A stretch of 32,950 nt of DNA from a virus (IMGVR_UViG_3300048929_000751:1-32950); one strand, 5' to 3'. Counted from the first letter of the stretch, positions 21,754-30,828 are shown. Notes: a model not told the origin generated them from the letters alone. Translations and numbers: made by a program.

Positions 21754-22880
21754 GCTCTTGCTCCTTTCGAGTTGCCGTTCTGCGCCGCCTGACGGGTGGC
21801 CCAAATCGCGTGGGTGTCGACCTGTTTGGCCTTGATCGTTGGGGCTGGGTCATCGTCCAGCGGCAGGCTGTTGTTGATTTCAAAGCCACCGCCACTGCCA
21901 ACCAGCTTGTCGAACAGACGCGCGCGGACTGCAGCTTCGTCCAGACCCGCCGAGATGAACTCGGCAGTCAGCTCCGGGAGTCGCGCCGCGACGCAAAGGC
22001 CGTGCAAGGCTTTGGCCTTTGTCAGCGCAGCCTGGACCACGGCTTCGCTTTCCAGCTTCGTGGTGGCAAGTAACGAATCCACCAGGTTATTGATGCCCGC
22101 CGCCGCACAACCCTGGGTGACCATTAGCGCCAGTTTGGACGAGTCCACTACCGGCGACGGATCAGGCTCCGGCGGCTGGACTTCCGGCTCTTCATCCAGT
22201 TGGGCGAGCAACTCCGGTGGGGCATGCTGGAAACGCTGTAACACACTGCCCTGACCAAGGCAGGCGCTGACCTTAAGGCCATCGCCCACTTCATCGGCCA
22301 AGCCCAGCGCCACCGCTTCATTGGCCGTGAGCCAGGTTTCAGCGTTAACCATGCGCCGCAGCTCGGCTTCGTCGATGTTCGGCGCCTTGGCTTTATAGGC
22401 CGCGATGATCGCTTCCAGGGTCTGGTCCAGCACATCGGCGACGCGGCGGAAGTCTTCGGCATCACCTCCGGTAAAGGTATAGGGGTTGTGGATCATCAGC
22501 ATGGCATTGGCCGCGATTACTACCCGGTGAGCGCCGCACACCGCGACACTGGCCGCGCTGGCCGCCAAGGCATCAATGCGACCGGTGCAGCGCTCTCCCA
22601 GGCGCGACAGCGCGTTGTGGATCGCCAGACCGTCGAACAGATCACCGCCGATGCTGTTGAACGCAACAATCACCGGCGACACGCCGTCATCCATGGCGCG
22701 CAGATCCTGCACGAACTGATTAGCAGTAACGCCCCAGGCGCCGATTTCGCCGTACACGAAGATCTCGATGCTACGTTGCTCGGCCTCGCCGCTGGCTTGG
22801 AAGGTGTACCAGCTTTTGTCGGCCACCTTGACCTGCTTGCCAGCCTTGTCATACACGCGGGGTTTCGTTTTTTTGCTCAT
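21750..22880 (-). CDS. ClpP-like head maturation protease with scaffold domain
   Basis: The 376-aa protein (lambda C is 439) combines a serine protease with a scaffold. The ClpP/S49-type domain, about residues 35-200, carries FNSIGGDLFDGLAIHNAL, the catalytic Ser108 in DALAASAAS and His131 in MLMIHNPYTF, then WLTANEAVALGLADEVGDG. The C-terminal part is acidic and helical and likely serves as the internal scaffold (as lambda Nu3, made from the 3' end of C). An internal start for a separate Nu3 form may exist but was not located. It overlaps both neighbours by four bases. Confidence 0.92.
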   Translation of the reverse strand: MSKKTKPRVYDKAGKQVKVADKSWYTFQASGEAEQRSIEIFVYGEIGAWGVTANQFVQDLRAMDDGVSPVIVAFNSIGGDLFDGLAIHNALSRLGERCTGRIDALAASAASVAVCGAHRVVIAANAMLMIHNPYTFTGGDAEDFRRVADVLDQTLEAIIAAYKAKAPNIDEAELRRMVNAETWLTANEAVALGLADEVGDGLKVSACLGQGSVLQRFQHAPPELLAQLDEEPEVQPPEPDPSPVVDSSKLALMVTQGCAAAGINNLVDSLLATTKLESEAVVQAALTKAKALHGLCVAARLPELTAEFISAGLDEAAVRARLFDKLVGSGGGFEINNSLPLDDDPAPTIKAKQVDTHAIWATRQAAQNGNSKGARA

Positions 22881-24358
22881 GGTTGTTCCTTGTCATCGAT
22901 CACCTCGATGGCTTCAAGAGTCGTGTAGTTGAGACCGAGGTCCGTGGCCCGTATCAGGTCGGCGGCGTTTTCCGTGTCCACCGTTTCAGCGTCATAGCCC
23001 GTGCGCAGGACCATCTCACTGCGTGACGCGAAGCCAGCCTGCACTTCCATCCGCCGCGCCTGTACATCCTGAACCGGCTGGATGTAGGCCCAGCCTTGCG
23101 GCACCCAACGTGTGCGCAGGTATTCGCGTCGACGTTGCGCGTAGTCCGGCAGCACCAGGGCGCCGGACAATACCGCCATGTCCATCCACGCAGCCCGCAC
23201 CGGGCGACATAGCTGATGCACATACACGCCAAATTGCAGCTGCTCCAGGCGCCGCCGGAACTCGTTGAGCACCACCCGCAGCGCCCGGTCGTTGACCTCC
23301 CGCATATCGCCGGTGAGGATCTCGTAGGGCGTGCCCGAACCGGCCGCCGCTGCCATCAGTTGCTGACGCATGAAGTCCGGGTAGTTGTTTCCGGCGTCCG
23401 GTGGTTTGGAGAACTCCACCTCTTCACCTGGCCCCAGCTCCTGCATGGTGCCGGGCTCCAGCGCTACCATCGGCGTGAAGCCATCACGGTCGGTCGTCAG
23501 CAGTTGCCCCGTGACAGGGTCGCGTGGTTGCTGCCCCATCTCCGGTGACGGCCGCTTGATGAAACCGGCGAACAGGTTTGCCACTTCCTGGCGAAACAAC
23601 ACCGCATCGTCGTAGTTGTCCAGGCTGCGCAGGCGCTTCAATACCGGCGCCAGACGCGGCACACCGCGCAGTTGCCCTGGCTCCATCGGTTCGAAGATAT
23701 GCAGCACCTGAGCCGCCGGCACACGCACCAACTGGTTGTAGCCCGTATTCAACGACGACGAATCGCGTGGGTGCGAGAGGTACATCCAATACGCCACACG
23801 CTTGCCGGCCGGGTTGAACTCGATCCCGGCACGGATGACGTTGCCGTTTTTGGCCATCTCGAATTTGTCGTGAGGGACAAACTCAGGGGCAAGTGCCTGC
23901 AGTTGCAGCGGCACCGCCAAACCCTCGCTCGGGCTGCGCGGCCGCAATCGGACAAAGCACTCACCAGCGGTTTCAACGGTGCGCGCCACCAGGGCCTGCA
24001 TGCCGTAGAAGTCCGTCAGTTCATCGGCGTCGGCCTCATCCACCCAGTCGTCCCACAGCTGCTGTTTCAACTTGCGCAGCTCAGCATCGTCCGTGGTCGG
24101 CCTGGGTGTGATGCCGGTGCCAATCAGGTTGCTGACGCGCTTGTCGATGACGTTGAAGGCATACGGGTCATTGCGCACCGCCGCCCGGGAACGAGCCCGC
24201 AGGTTGCGCAGTGCCGGGGTGTTGATGCTGTTGATGCCGTTGTCGGTGGCTTCCCAACTGGCCGAACGCCGGCCCTCCCCGGCGCCTTCGTAACTGGCCT
24301 TGATGTTCGACGGCAGCAAGAATCCATTACGGGTCAGCGTCGGATAATGTCGGGCCAT
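22877..24358 (-). CDS. portal protein (lambda B-like)
   Basis: The 493-aa protein (533 in lambda) forms the dodecameric ring through which DNA enters. Features: YEGAGEGRRSASWEATDNGI near the N-terminus, LRNLRARSRAAVRNDPYAFN, LIGTGITPRPTTDD, DFYGMQALVARTVETAGECF, HIFEPMEPGQLRGVPRLAP, and the C-terminal RTRWVPQGWAYIQPVQDVQA. Its start overlaps gpW by one base and its end overlaps the protease by ATGA. Confidence 0.95.
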   Translation of the reverse strand: MARHYPTLTRNGFLLPSNIKASYEGAGEGRRSASWEATDNGINSINTPALRNLRARSRAAVRNDPYAFNVIDKRVSNLIGTGITPRPTTDDAELRKLKQQLWDDWVDEADADELTDFYGMQALVARTVETAGECFVRLRPRSPSEGLAVPLQLQALAPEFVPHDKFEMAKNGNVIRAGIEFNPAGKRVAYWMYLSHPRDSSSLNTGYNQLVRVPAAQVLHIFEPMEPGQLRGVPRLAPVLKRLRSLDNYDDAVLFRQEVANLFAGFIKRPSPEMGQQPRDPVTGQLLTTDRDGFTPMVALEPGTMQELGPGEEVEFSKPPDAGNNYPDFMRQQLMAAAAGSGTPYEILTGDMREVNDRALRVVLNEFRRRLEQLQFGVYVHQLCRPVRAAWMDMAVLSGALVLPDYAQRRREYLRTRWVPQGWAYIQPVQDVQARRMEVQAGFASRSEMVLRTGYDAETVDTENAADLIRATDLGLNYTTLEAIEVIDDKEQP

Positions 24359-24564
24359 TAGAGTCCTTTGCCTCCGTGGGTGAGCCGAACCACGCGAGAG
24401 CGCGGCCCGGCGGCTTGGCTCAGCGACGTTCGGATCTCGTCACGGGCCTTGAGCAGTTCGTCGATGGAGCGGTACTCCACCGTGCGGTCGCTGTAGCGCA
24501 CGGTCTTTTCACCGCGTGCGATGGCGCGCTCGATGGCTTCGAGGTGCTTCGGGGTAAACGACAT
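24358..24564 (-). CDS. head-tail joining protein gpW (lambda W-like)
   Basis: The 68-aa product has exactly the length of lambda gpW. Features: PKHLEAIERAIARGEKTVRY, SDRTVEYRSIDELLKARDEI, the two-helix and small-hairpin fold of that family. It stabilises packaged DNA and forms part of the neck. It lies between the terminase and portal genes, as in lambda. Confidence 0.92.
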   Translation of the reverse strand: MSFTPKHLEAIERAIARGEKTVRYSDRTVEYRSIDELLKARDEIRTSLSQAAGPRSRVVRLTHGGKGL

Positions 24565-24565
24565 A

Positions 24566-26566
24566 TCAGCGTCTCTTCAGGTAACCGCTGGTGGAGCTGC
24601 GGCGTTGTGGGGGTGCAGCGGGTCGCGGTTGGGCGACCAAGGCAGCAGGTTGAGGCGCCAGCAGCGGCGTCACGGGAGCCTGCTCGGCGACCGTCACGCG
24701 TTCAGCTGAAACCACTTTCTCATCGAACAGACCGGCCTGGGCCAGCGAATTCCGCACCCGCTCCCAGTCGTGTTCCTGATAGCGGTTGATGCCGAGGTAA
24801 TGCGCCATCGCCAGGCAGTACACCATCAGGTCGAGCGCTTCGTTGCGCTCGGCCTTGCCCTTGATCCACTCGATACGCTTGTGGCCCCGGACGTACTTGG
24901 CGACCTTGCGCTCGGCCACGCACTGAGCGAAGAACTCGTCCGGCAGGTCGTTGGCAAAGTGCAGCGCGCCTGGGCCTGACTCGAACGGGTAGCGGTTGTA
25001 GATCCAGTCCTTTGCCGTGTCGGTACCGACAAACCACAACTCGGCGCCGCCGCGTTCGGTCTGGCCCTTCCAGGTCACGTCGACCATGGACGGCCTCTGA
25101 GCGATCACTGGTTTACCGGGTTTGCTCGCGCCTTTGATGGCGAAGATGTTGCGCCAGCGCCGCACGCGGCAAAACTGATACACCTCGTCGGTGTGATGAC
25201 CGCCAGAGTCGACGGCGACCGCGAGGATGCCCAAGCCGACACCGCAGGGGTGCCGGTAGCGTTCCTTGAGTAGTTCGTCGAGCACAGCCCAGGTGCGTTC
25301 ATCCGATGGGTCGCCCGCGATCACCCGGTGATCGATGACCCAGCGCTCCATGCCGACGCCCCAGCCCATTGCCATGAACTCCAGGCGATCAGCCTGCACG
25401 TCGACAGCCCCCGTGATCATCATCACGGCGGCGGGCATTGCACCGAGGGAGAACCCTTCCCGGCGCGCCCGTTCGATCAACACCGAAGCCTTGGTCTGCT
25501 CTTGCGCGCTGTCCCAGACCTTCGCCAAACGGGTGTTGTAGAACACCTGCATGGGTTCAAGGTCTCCCTTGGCCTGAGCCTTTTTCGCCTTCTCGAATTG
25601 CTTCGCCAGCGGCTTCCAGCCCGTCCAACCCAACGGCGAATACAGCGCGTTGAGGTGGAAGCCGACCGTCTCACCATCGCCCTTGGCATGGGCACGCCAC
25701 TCGCCACGGGCGAGCATGTCGCCCTTGTGATGTTCCTCGATCAGCACATCACAGTCAGGCCCGGCGCACTCGTAATGCACCACGCTGAAGTCCTGGGAGT
25801 AATGCAGCCGCTCCCACTCTAGGGTCTGCATGTGCCCGCAAGTCGGACACGGCACGTAGTAGTAACGCTGGTCGCTGCCTTCGAACAGATCGTCGATGCG
25901 CGAGGCGCCCTTGATCGTCGGCGAGCTGGAGAAGTAGAACTTGGCATTGCGGCCGAAGGTACTGCCCCGCGTTTCCGCTAGTTCGATAGGGTCGCCCTCT
26001 TCGCCTACGTCAACTTCCCAGCGGTCGATCTCATCACCGTACACGTAGCGCGCCGACAGCTCGGCCAAGTTGGCCGCAGAGCCGGCGGTGGTGACGTACA
26101 GCGAGCCGCCCTCGAACTCCTTGGTTTCCATGGTGTTGCGCGAATCCCGCGAGCGGTTCGCCGCCACACGTTCGCGCAGCACCGGGGTGGCCTTGATCGT
26201 CTTGCCGATACGCGACGACACCCGCTTTGCCAGGCCCAGGCTGGGCAGTAGCGTGAGGATGTTCGACGGCACCATGTGGATCAGCGCGCCGATCCAGTTC
26301 AAGGCGATCTGGGTTTTCATCAGCTGCGAGGCGACCATGGTGACCACGCGCTTGCACGGGTGCGCTGGTGACAGGCAACGCATCGGCTCGCGAGCGTAAG
26401 GCGTTCGCAAGGTGCGATATTTCCCTGGCTCGGCGGCGCCAGTGTCACGAGGGATACGCATGTACTCGTCGGCCCACTCGTCCACCCATAGGCTGGGGTC
26501 TGGACGCAGCCCACGAAAATACGCCTCACGGTACACCTCAGCGCCGTCAGGTTTTTCCGTCTGCAT
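24566..26566 (-). CDS. large terminase subunit (lambda GpA family)
   Basis: The 666-aa packaging motor (641 in lambda) has an N-terminal ATPase with RVVTMVASQLMKTQIALNWI in the Walker-A position. That loop has Met where a Gly is usual before the Lys-Thr; deviant Walker A motifs are known in GpA proteins. The Walker B-like VYGDEIDRWEVDVGEEGDP follows near 175. A zinc-like cluster CPTCGHMQTLEWE and ECAGPDCDV comes next. The C-terminal nuclease has AVAVDSGGHHTDEVYQFCRV and a conserved NRYPFESGPGALHFANDLP. It cuts at cos and drives DNA into the head. It follows Nu1 by three bases. Confidence 0.95.
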   Translation of the reverse strand: MQTEKPDGAEVYREAYFRGLRPDPSLWVDEWADEYMRIPRDTGAAEPGKYRTLRTPYAREPMRCLSPAHPCKRVVTMVASQLMKTQIALNWIGALIHMVPSNILTLLPSLGLAKRVSSRIGKTIKATPVLRERVAANRSRDSRNTMETKEFEGGSLYVTTAGSAANLAELSARYVYGDEIDRWEVDVGEEGDPIELAETRGSTFGRNAKFYFSSSPTIKGASRIDDLFEGSDQRYYYVPCPTCGHMQTLEWERLHYSQDFSVVHYECAGPDCDVLIEEHHKGDMLARGEWRAHAKGDGETVGFHLNALYSPLGWTGWKPLAKQFEKAKKAQAKGDLEPMQVFYNTRLAKVWDSAQEQTKASVLIERARREGFSLGAMPAAVMMITGAVDVQADRLEFMAMGWGVGMERWVIDHRVIAGDPSDERTWAVLDELLKERYRHPCGVGLGILAVAVDSGGHHTDEVYQFCRVRRWRNIFAIKGASKPGKPVIAQRPSMVDVTWKGQTERGGAELWFVGTDTAKDWIYNRYPFESGPGALHFANDLPDEFFAQCVAERKVAKYVRGHKRIEWIKGKAERNEALDLMVYCLAMAHYLGINRYQEHDWERVRNSLAQAGLFDEKVVSAERVTVAEQAPVTPLLAPQPAALVAQPRPAAPPQRRSSTSGYLKRR

Positions 26567-26569
26567 GGG

Positions 26570-27175
26570 TTAACTCGTAGTGATCAGATCGCGTTCAAGG
26601 TCGGCCGAGGACATGCGCTCAGCCTCTTCCAGGGACAGCCGCAGCGCCTTCGTCAGGTGCTGTTCAATTTCCCAAGGGTCAGACATAGCCGCCAGTTCAG
26701 GGGCCAGTTGCGGGGGCATGCTGAGCAGTTGATCGCGCAGCATGCGTCCAGCGTTGTAGGCCCCGGTGGTAACCGCTTTCATCTCCACCAGCGAGCCCTG
26801 CACCTTGTGGAACTCGGCTTCAGCCAACTGCGCCAGGTAGTACTCGCGGTGTGCCCGCGCCTTCTGGAAGTCGGGCTGCCCGCTCTTCGCGCCAGCAGGC
26901 TGCGGCGGCGCAGCCGTGTTAGTCGGATCGACCAGGGGGGACAGTTGGCTGTAAACGTCACGCTGGAGCCGGTCCTGCTGGTGTCGAGCCGCGACGGCGG
27001 CCTTGCTGGGGTCGGCGGTTTCGAGGATCAGTGCTTCGGTTGCCAGCACGTCAACCTTCTTGCCATCCGGCGAAAGCACCAGGCGGTTGTTGCCTTTCAG
27101 CCAGGTGATGTAGCTCGGCGTCCTGCCGATACGAACCGCGAAAGCGCTTTTAGACAGGAACAGTGGATCCGTCAT
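26570..27175 (-). CDS. small terminase subunit (Nu1-like)
   Basis: The 201-aa protein (181 in lambda) starts at ATG 27175 with AGGAGG at four bases. The N-terminal winged-helix part (FLSKSAFAVRIGRTPSYITW, LVLSPDGKKVDVLATEALI) binds the cos region. The middle coiled-coil (RAHREYYLAQLAEAEFHKVQ) and the C-terminal helices (ALRLSLEEAERMSSADLERD) contact the large subunit. The AT-rich repeats directly upstream of its start could be its own binding sites. Confidence 0.9.
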   Translation of the reverse strand: MTDPLFLSKSAFAVRIGRTPSYITWLKGNNRLVLSPDGKKVDVLATEALILETADPSKAAVAARHQQDRLQRDVYSQLSPLVDPTNTAAPPQPAGAKSGQPDFQKARAHREYYLAQLAEAEFHKVQGSLVEMKAVTTGAYNAGRMLRDQLLSMPPQLAPELAAMSDPWEIEQHLTKALRLSLEEAERMSSADLERDLITTS

Positions 27176-27185
27176 AAGCCCTCCT

Positions 27186-27381
27186 TTTCAACGGCTTTTC
27201 AATGAAAACCTTTCAATTTCAATGGATTGAATTTCAGTAAGCTGGCAGCCCTGCCGCTAACGCTTTCCCGCGGGTTTCATGCCCCGTGTCCCTCGAATGC
27301 CGCCAGGGTCCCCGGCGACCTTTCGGCGCACCATTTTGATGCGGCGCCCTAAAAGCCACGTATTCCGTGGCCTCTAGCGCA
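27186..27381. other. candidate cos/packaging-initiation region
   Basis: Between the holin and the small terminase gene, where lambda carries cos, there is an AT-rich patch with TTTCAAT at 27197-27203, 27211-27217 and 27217-27223 and its reverse ATTGAAT at 27226-27232. Next comes a GC-rich part with CGGCGACCT at 27313-27321, nine bases shared with the lambda cohesive end GGGCGGCGACCT though in the reverse orientation relative to the terminase gene. A 99-codon frame here has a shadow-type translation and is not called. Assignment rests on position and these short matches only. Confidence 0.4.
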
Positions 27382-27726
27382 TCACGCCTGACCATTGCCC
27401 GAGGGCGGCACGTCGCACACGCCCAGCCGCTTGGCGGCCCAGCGTTCGTACAGGCCGATGGCGACATCGGCGCCGGCCATCGCGGTGAGACAACCGATGC
27501 TGCCGGCCGCCAGTACCGACATGCCCGATGCATGCAGCAACATCATGGTAGAAAGCCCGCAGACCACACAGGCCCCGGATCGGAGGAGCAAGCGGCGAAC
27601 CAAGGACCAGCCGCTCACCCCTGCCTTGTCGGCCCGCCAAGCCTCGCCGGAAATCCCGCCGACCAGGGACAGTACGATCACCATCCAGATCGGCATCTCA
27701 ATAAGCGCCTGTTGCTCGTTTGTCAT
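27382..27726 (-). CDS. holin
   Basis: The start is ATG 27726; the frame extends to 27909 but that part is not protein-like. The 114-aa product has hydrophobic segments MPIWMVIVLSLVGGISG, ACVVCGLSTMMLLHASG and MSVLAAGSIGCLTAMAGADV joined by a basic loop, GWSLVRRLLLRSG, and a cytoplasmic-like tail YERWAAKRLGVCDVPPSGNG. This three-helix plan is that of LydA-type holins. It would form holes in the inner membrane at lysis time and release the GH19 endolysin, whose gene lies about 21 kb away at the other end of the late region. A strong terminator lies immediately upstream. Confidence 0.82.
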   Translation of the reverse strand: MTNEQQALIEMPIWMVIVLSLVGGISGEAWRADKAGVSGWSLVRRLLLRSGACVVCGLSTMMLLHASGMSVLAAGSIGCLTAMAGADVAIGLYERWAAKRLGVCDVPPSGNGQA

Positions 27727-27748
27727 CGCCCTACCCCATAAACGCAAA

Positions 27749-27770
27749 AACCCGGCGCAATGGCCGGGTT
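27749..27770 (-). terminator. rho-independent terminator upstream of the holin
   Basis: AACCCGGC (27749-27756) pairs with GCCGGGTT (27763-27770) around GCAATG; on the minus strand TTTTTGCG follows. It sits between the early genes and the late operon, where an antitermination protein would be needed for read-through. The gene at 28254-28619 is a candidate for that protein. Confidence 0.8.
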
Positions 27771-28253
27771 CAGTGTGGTGGTGAGTCCCGCTGCTTGCGG
27801 TCGCACCTATCGAAGATGGGTACTTTTTACAGGTGGATTCCGGTGGCAGCAAGGGAGTTTTAATGCCATGGCGCAATACGGGTGCAATACGGGCATGACG
27901 CAGGTGCAACGCAGGGACAACGCATTCAATCGGCTATCGCTTCTAGTGCCCTGTCTTACCTGTCTCACTATTCTGGATCGAAGTAGGACAGCTACAGGCG
28001 CCTGAATTCGGGGCTCTGCCCTACTGTCTTACCTTTTCTTTCTTTCTCTTGTGTATAGAGAGAAAGCTAAAAGCACGCGTGCGCGCCATGGGCGCGACTA
28101 CGTGCCCGCTATGCTCATGTGTGCGTGGGGCGGGTAAAGGTTGGACGGTAGGACAGATCAACAACGGCGCGGCCTGCGCCTGTCCAACTGCGCTAAATAG
28201 CAGTCGGACAAGGCCGGACAGAAGGACAGCGGCACGCGGATTGACGCCGAGGA
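27771..28253. repeat. repeat-rich non-coding region, possible origin or late promoter
   Basis: No convincing gene lies here. CTGTCTTACC occurs at 27951-27960 and 28024-28033, and CTGTCCTAC in reverse as GTAGGACAG at 27983-27991 and 28148-28156. Looser GGACA copies follow between 28179 and 28230. GCAATACGGG is repeated at 27873-27882 and 27884-27893 with an 11-bp period. A hairpin pairs 28042-28049 with 28059-28066, and GCACGCGTGC near 28073 is a perfect palindrome. The structure suits a replication origin served by the adjacent primase-helicase or a late regulatory region; I cannot decide between them. Confidence 0.5.
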
Positions 28254-28619
28254 TCATGCAGCCTTCCCCATCAGCATGCCGGCGATGTGCAGGTGGGCTT
28301 CGTGCAGACGCTGGTAGTAGGTATCCCGACTGCATCCGCAGTGGGTGTACTTCTGGGACAGGAAGCTCTCGTGATTGCAGTAGTGCTCTCGCACGACGAC
28401 CGATAGCTTCGGCGGCAAGTGCTTGTTGACGATCAGCTCGATGTCGGCCGACTCATCCAGCAGCACCCGACTACCACGCGTGCCGCGTATCAGCTCCCCT
28501 TTGCATTCCATCAGCATGGCGATCATGTTGCCGCCACTCGGCCCGCCAACGTTTTCTGGTACGGGCGAATGCAGATCCTGCGCCCATAGTTTGAGCATCT
28601 CGTCGATTCGCTTAATCAA
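28254..28619 (-). CDS. putative late-gene regulator/antitermination protein
   Basis: The 121-aa product ends with a helix-turn-helix-like segment LPPKLSVVVREHYCNHESFL to RDTYYQRLHEAHLHIAGML. Its phrase S-R-D-T-Y-Y-Q-R-L is the recognition-helix style of RinA/ArpU and Q-type late regulators, where the helix follows a sigma-like fold. The N-terminus MIKRIDEMLKLWAQDLHS and GNMIAMLMECKGELIRGTRG also fit that group. It overlaps the primase stop by eight bases, is last in the early operon, and is followed by the terminator and holin, the expected place for an antiterminator. The exact family is uncertain. Confidence 0.6.
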   Translation of the reverse strand: MIKRIDEMLKLWAQDLHSPVPENVGGPSGGNMIAMLMECKGELIRGTRGSRVLLDESADIELIVNKHLPPKLSVVVREHYCNHESFLSQKYTHCGCSRDTYYQRLHEAHLHIAGMLMGKAA

Positions 28620-30828
28620 AGCAAGGCTCCTCGATCACCGACTGCTGCAACGCAGACATACGGCCCCAGCCCGCAGGCTTCTCATAGGCCCAAGGTCGCA
28701 CCCCGCTTTTCGGCAATGCCGGCATTCGGCGCTTGCGCCAACCCAGCCGGTGCATGATTGCCCCTACCCGCATCTGCTCGGGCTTGCCCCAATGACCGAA
28801 GTCCAGCTTCAGCGCCTGGGTCAGGATCTCGTTGCCAGTGGCGGTTTCGCCGATCTGCGACTCTTCCATCCAGGCCAGGATCGGCCCTTCCCATTCGTCC
28901 ACCACGAAGCGTTCGTCCTGGGCCTCGGCGAACATCCAAGACTCGTCCTTAGTCACCCACCAGATATCGCCGGCCTCGAAGCAGAACAACGCCTCGGCCC
29001 ATAGCTGGTCGCGGATCTCGCGCAGTTGCTCCAGATCGACCTTGTTGCAGAACACCGGCCAGTAGCGACGGTTGCCCGTGGCGTCCTTGAGGTATTCCTC
29101 TTGGTTGGTGGTACCCACGAAAACACACTGGCGTGGCACGTCATTCGTTCTGCGGCCGTAGCTCTCGCGGTAGGTGTCGGTGGACGCGGAGAAGAACTGC
29201 TTGGCCTTGGTGCTTTCCGCCTTGTTAAAACTGTCCAGCTCGCCCAGCTCGACGATCCACTTGCCGCGAATCGCCTGGAAGCTGTCCTTGTCACCGAGGG
29301 CAAAGGGCGTGTCCATGAACCACTCCCCACCGAGGACGCCCATGGCCGTGGACTTACCCGCGCCCTGCCCGCCTTCGAGGATCATCACCGAGTCAGCCTT
29401 GCAGCCTGGGCGCATTACCCGTGCGACCGCAGAGATCAGCCAGCGCTTGCCGACCTTGGCCGAGTACTCGTTGGCCTGGACGCCCAGCACATCGGTCAGC
29501 CAAGTTTCAATGCGGGGCACGCGGTCCCACTCCAGCTTCTCCAGGTACTCGCGCACCGGGTGGAAGGCATGGTCGTGGGCAACCACGCTGACCGCCTCGA
29601 TCACATGTGAAGCCTTCACGCGCAGGTTGTACTGCTGCGCGAGCCACTTCATCACGCGCATGTCGTCAATGTCGGCCCAATCGCCGGCGCCGCCGCCGAA
29701 GGGCGCAGACCGCAACTTGACGATCTTCGAGCTGAAAACGCTGTAGCCGATGACACCGGCCCAGCGTTCGTCGTTGCCCAGGATCAGCTCGACGTTTTGC
29801 ATGTGCGCGATCAGAGAGCCGTTTTCGGTGCGGGCCAACTGGTCTTTCCAACCACCAGCTGCAGGAGGTTTTACCACCGCCAGCACCTGGCGGCGAACGG
29901 CCTCCAATCCCTCGGCGACGTGCAGGTCGTTGAAGTCGGTCCACTTGACCTCGCGCTCGCCAGAGAACACCGGAGCGACTACCTGACCGCCGACAACCAG
30001 CGCGGCATTGTTAGCCTTCTCTTCGCCTGGGTTCCAAGGGTCGCCGTTGGGGCGCTTGGTCTTCCAGTCATCATCGCGGCAGATGATCAGCGGGCAACCG
30101 GGGAAACGCTCGCGCATGGCCTTGGAGACCGGCAGCAGGTTGCCCGCGTCGAAGGCGATGGCAACAGTAAGCGACGTCGCCATGTGCAGGCTGGCGCCCG
30201 TGGCGTAGCCCTCACACACCAGCACCGGCTCGCCGGGTTCAGGATGCGGGCCAATCAGGTGGAAGGCGCCGTCCTTCGACATGCCGTAGGGCCAGTAAGC
30301 CTTGTCGCGGCCGGTGTCCTCTTGCTTCGAGGGGAAAATCACCTGCAGGCCGACGATCTGGTCGCGCACATTGCACATAGGCACCAAAAATGCGCCAGTA
30401 CGTGGCGCATAGCGAACCTTGAAGCCGACAATCTGCTTTCGATCCAGATAGGCGCTCTTGCCCTTCTCCGGCATGCGCTTGAACAGGCCGGCAGCACGGC
30501 TGGCCGCTCGGCGCGAGGCGTTGGCCGCAACCTCGGCAGCCTTACGCTTGGCTTCTTCCTGCCGAGCGCGCATGACCTCGCGCTCTTCGGGGCTCATGCG
30601 CGCGGCCTTGACCTTGATCTTTTGGGTGTCGCCGGAGCGCCAGTCACCGAAGCTGCCGAAGATCAGCGTTTCGTTTTTTTCGGTACGGTGTTCGTGGATG
30701 ACGTACCAGCCGTTTTTTTCCTTGCCCTTGTCCTGGGCGGTTTTGCAGCGGGTGAGTTTGCCGAAGGCCAGGGGCTGAGCGGGTTCCAGACCGTAGTCCG
30801 CGAACTGATTGAGCACGTCATCGAGCAT
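28612..30828 (-). CDS. primase-helicase (P4 alpha/VapE type)
   Basis: The 738-aa replication protein starts phage DNA synthesis. The N-terminal zinc-less primase part is followed by a Toprim domain near 190-300 (EPVLVCEGYATGASLHMATS with the catalytic Glu, and CPLIICRDDDWKTKRPNGD with the Asp cluster). The C-terminal VapE-type AAA+ helicase has Walker A ILEGGQGAGKSTAMG near 485-495 and Walker B WIVELGELDSF near 530, with the FVGTTNQEEYLKDATGNRRY sensor/arginine segment. It overlaps the TraR-like gene by 11 bases at its start. Such primase-helicases replace separate primase and DnaB loader genes in many Pseudomonas prophages. Confidence 0.9.
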   Translation of the reverse strand: MLDDVLNQFADYGLEPAQPLAFGKLTRCKTAQDKGKEKNGWYVIHEHRTEKNETLIFGSFGDWRSGDTQKIKVKAARMSPEEREVMRARQEEAKRKAAEVAANASRRAASRAAGLFKRMPEKGKSAYLDRKQIVGFKVRYAPRTGAFLVPMCNVRDQIVGLQVIFPSKQEDTGRDKAYWPYGMSKDGAFHLIGPHPEPGEPVLVCEGYATGASLHMATSLTVAIAFDAGNLLPVSKAMRERFPGCPLIICRDDDWKTKRPNGDPWNPGEEKANNAALVVGGQVVAPVFSGEREVKWTDFNDLHVAEGLEAVRRQVLAVVKPPAAGGWKDQLARTENGSLIAHMQNVELILGNDERWAGVIGYSVFSSKIVKLRSAPFGGGAGDWADIDDMRVMKWLAQQYNLRVKASHVIEAVSVVAHDHAFHPVREYLEKLEWDRVPRIETWLTDVLGVQANEYSAKVGKRWLISAVARVMRPGCKADSVMILEGGQGAGKSTAMGVLGGEWFMDTPFALGDKDSFQAIRGKWIVELGELDSFNKAESTKAKQFFSASTDTYRESYGRRTNDVPRQCVFVGTTNQEEYLKDATGNRRYWPVFCNKVDLEQLREIRDQLWAEALFCFEAGDIWWVTKDESWMFAEAQDERFVVDEWEGPILAWMEESQIGETATGNEILTQALKLDFGHWGKPEQMRVGAIMHRLGWRKRRMPALPKSGVRPWAYEKPAGWGRMSALQQSVIEEPCFD

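Noticed and set aside
27234-27533. 99-codon minus-strand frame over the cos-like region
   Set aside because: Overlaps the holin in another frame; Arg/Pro/Ala-rich shadow composition.
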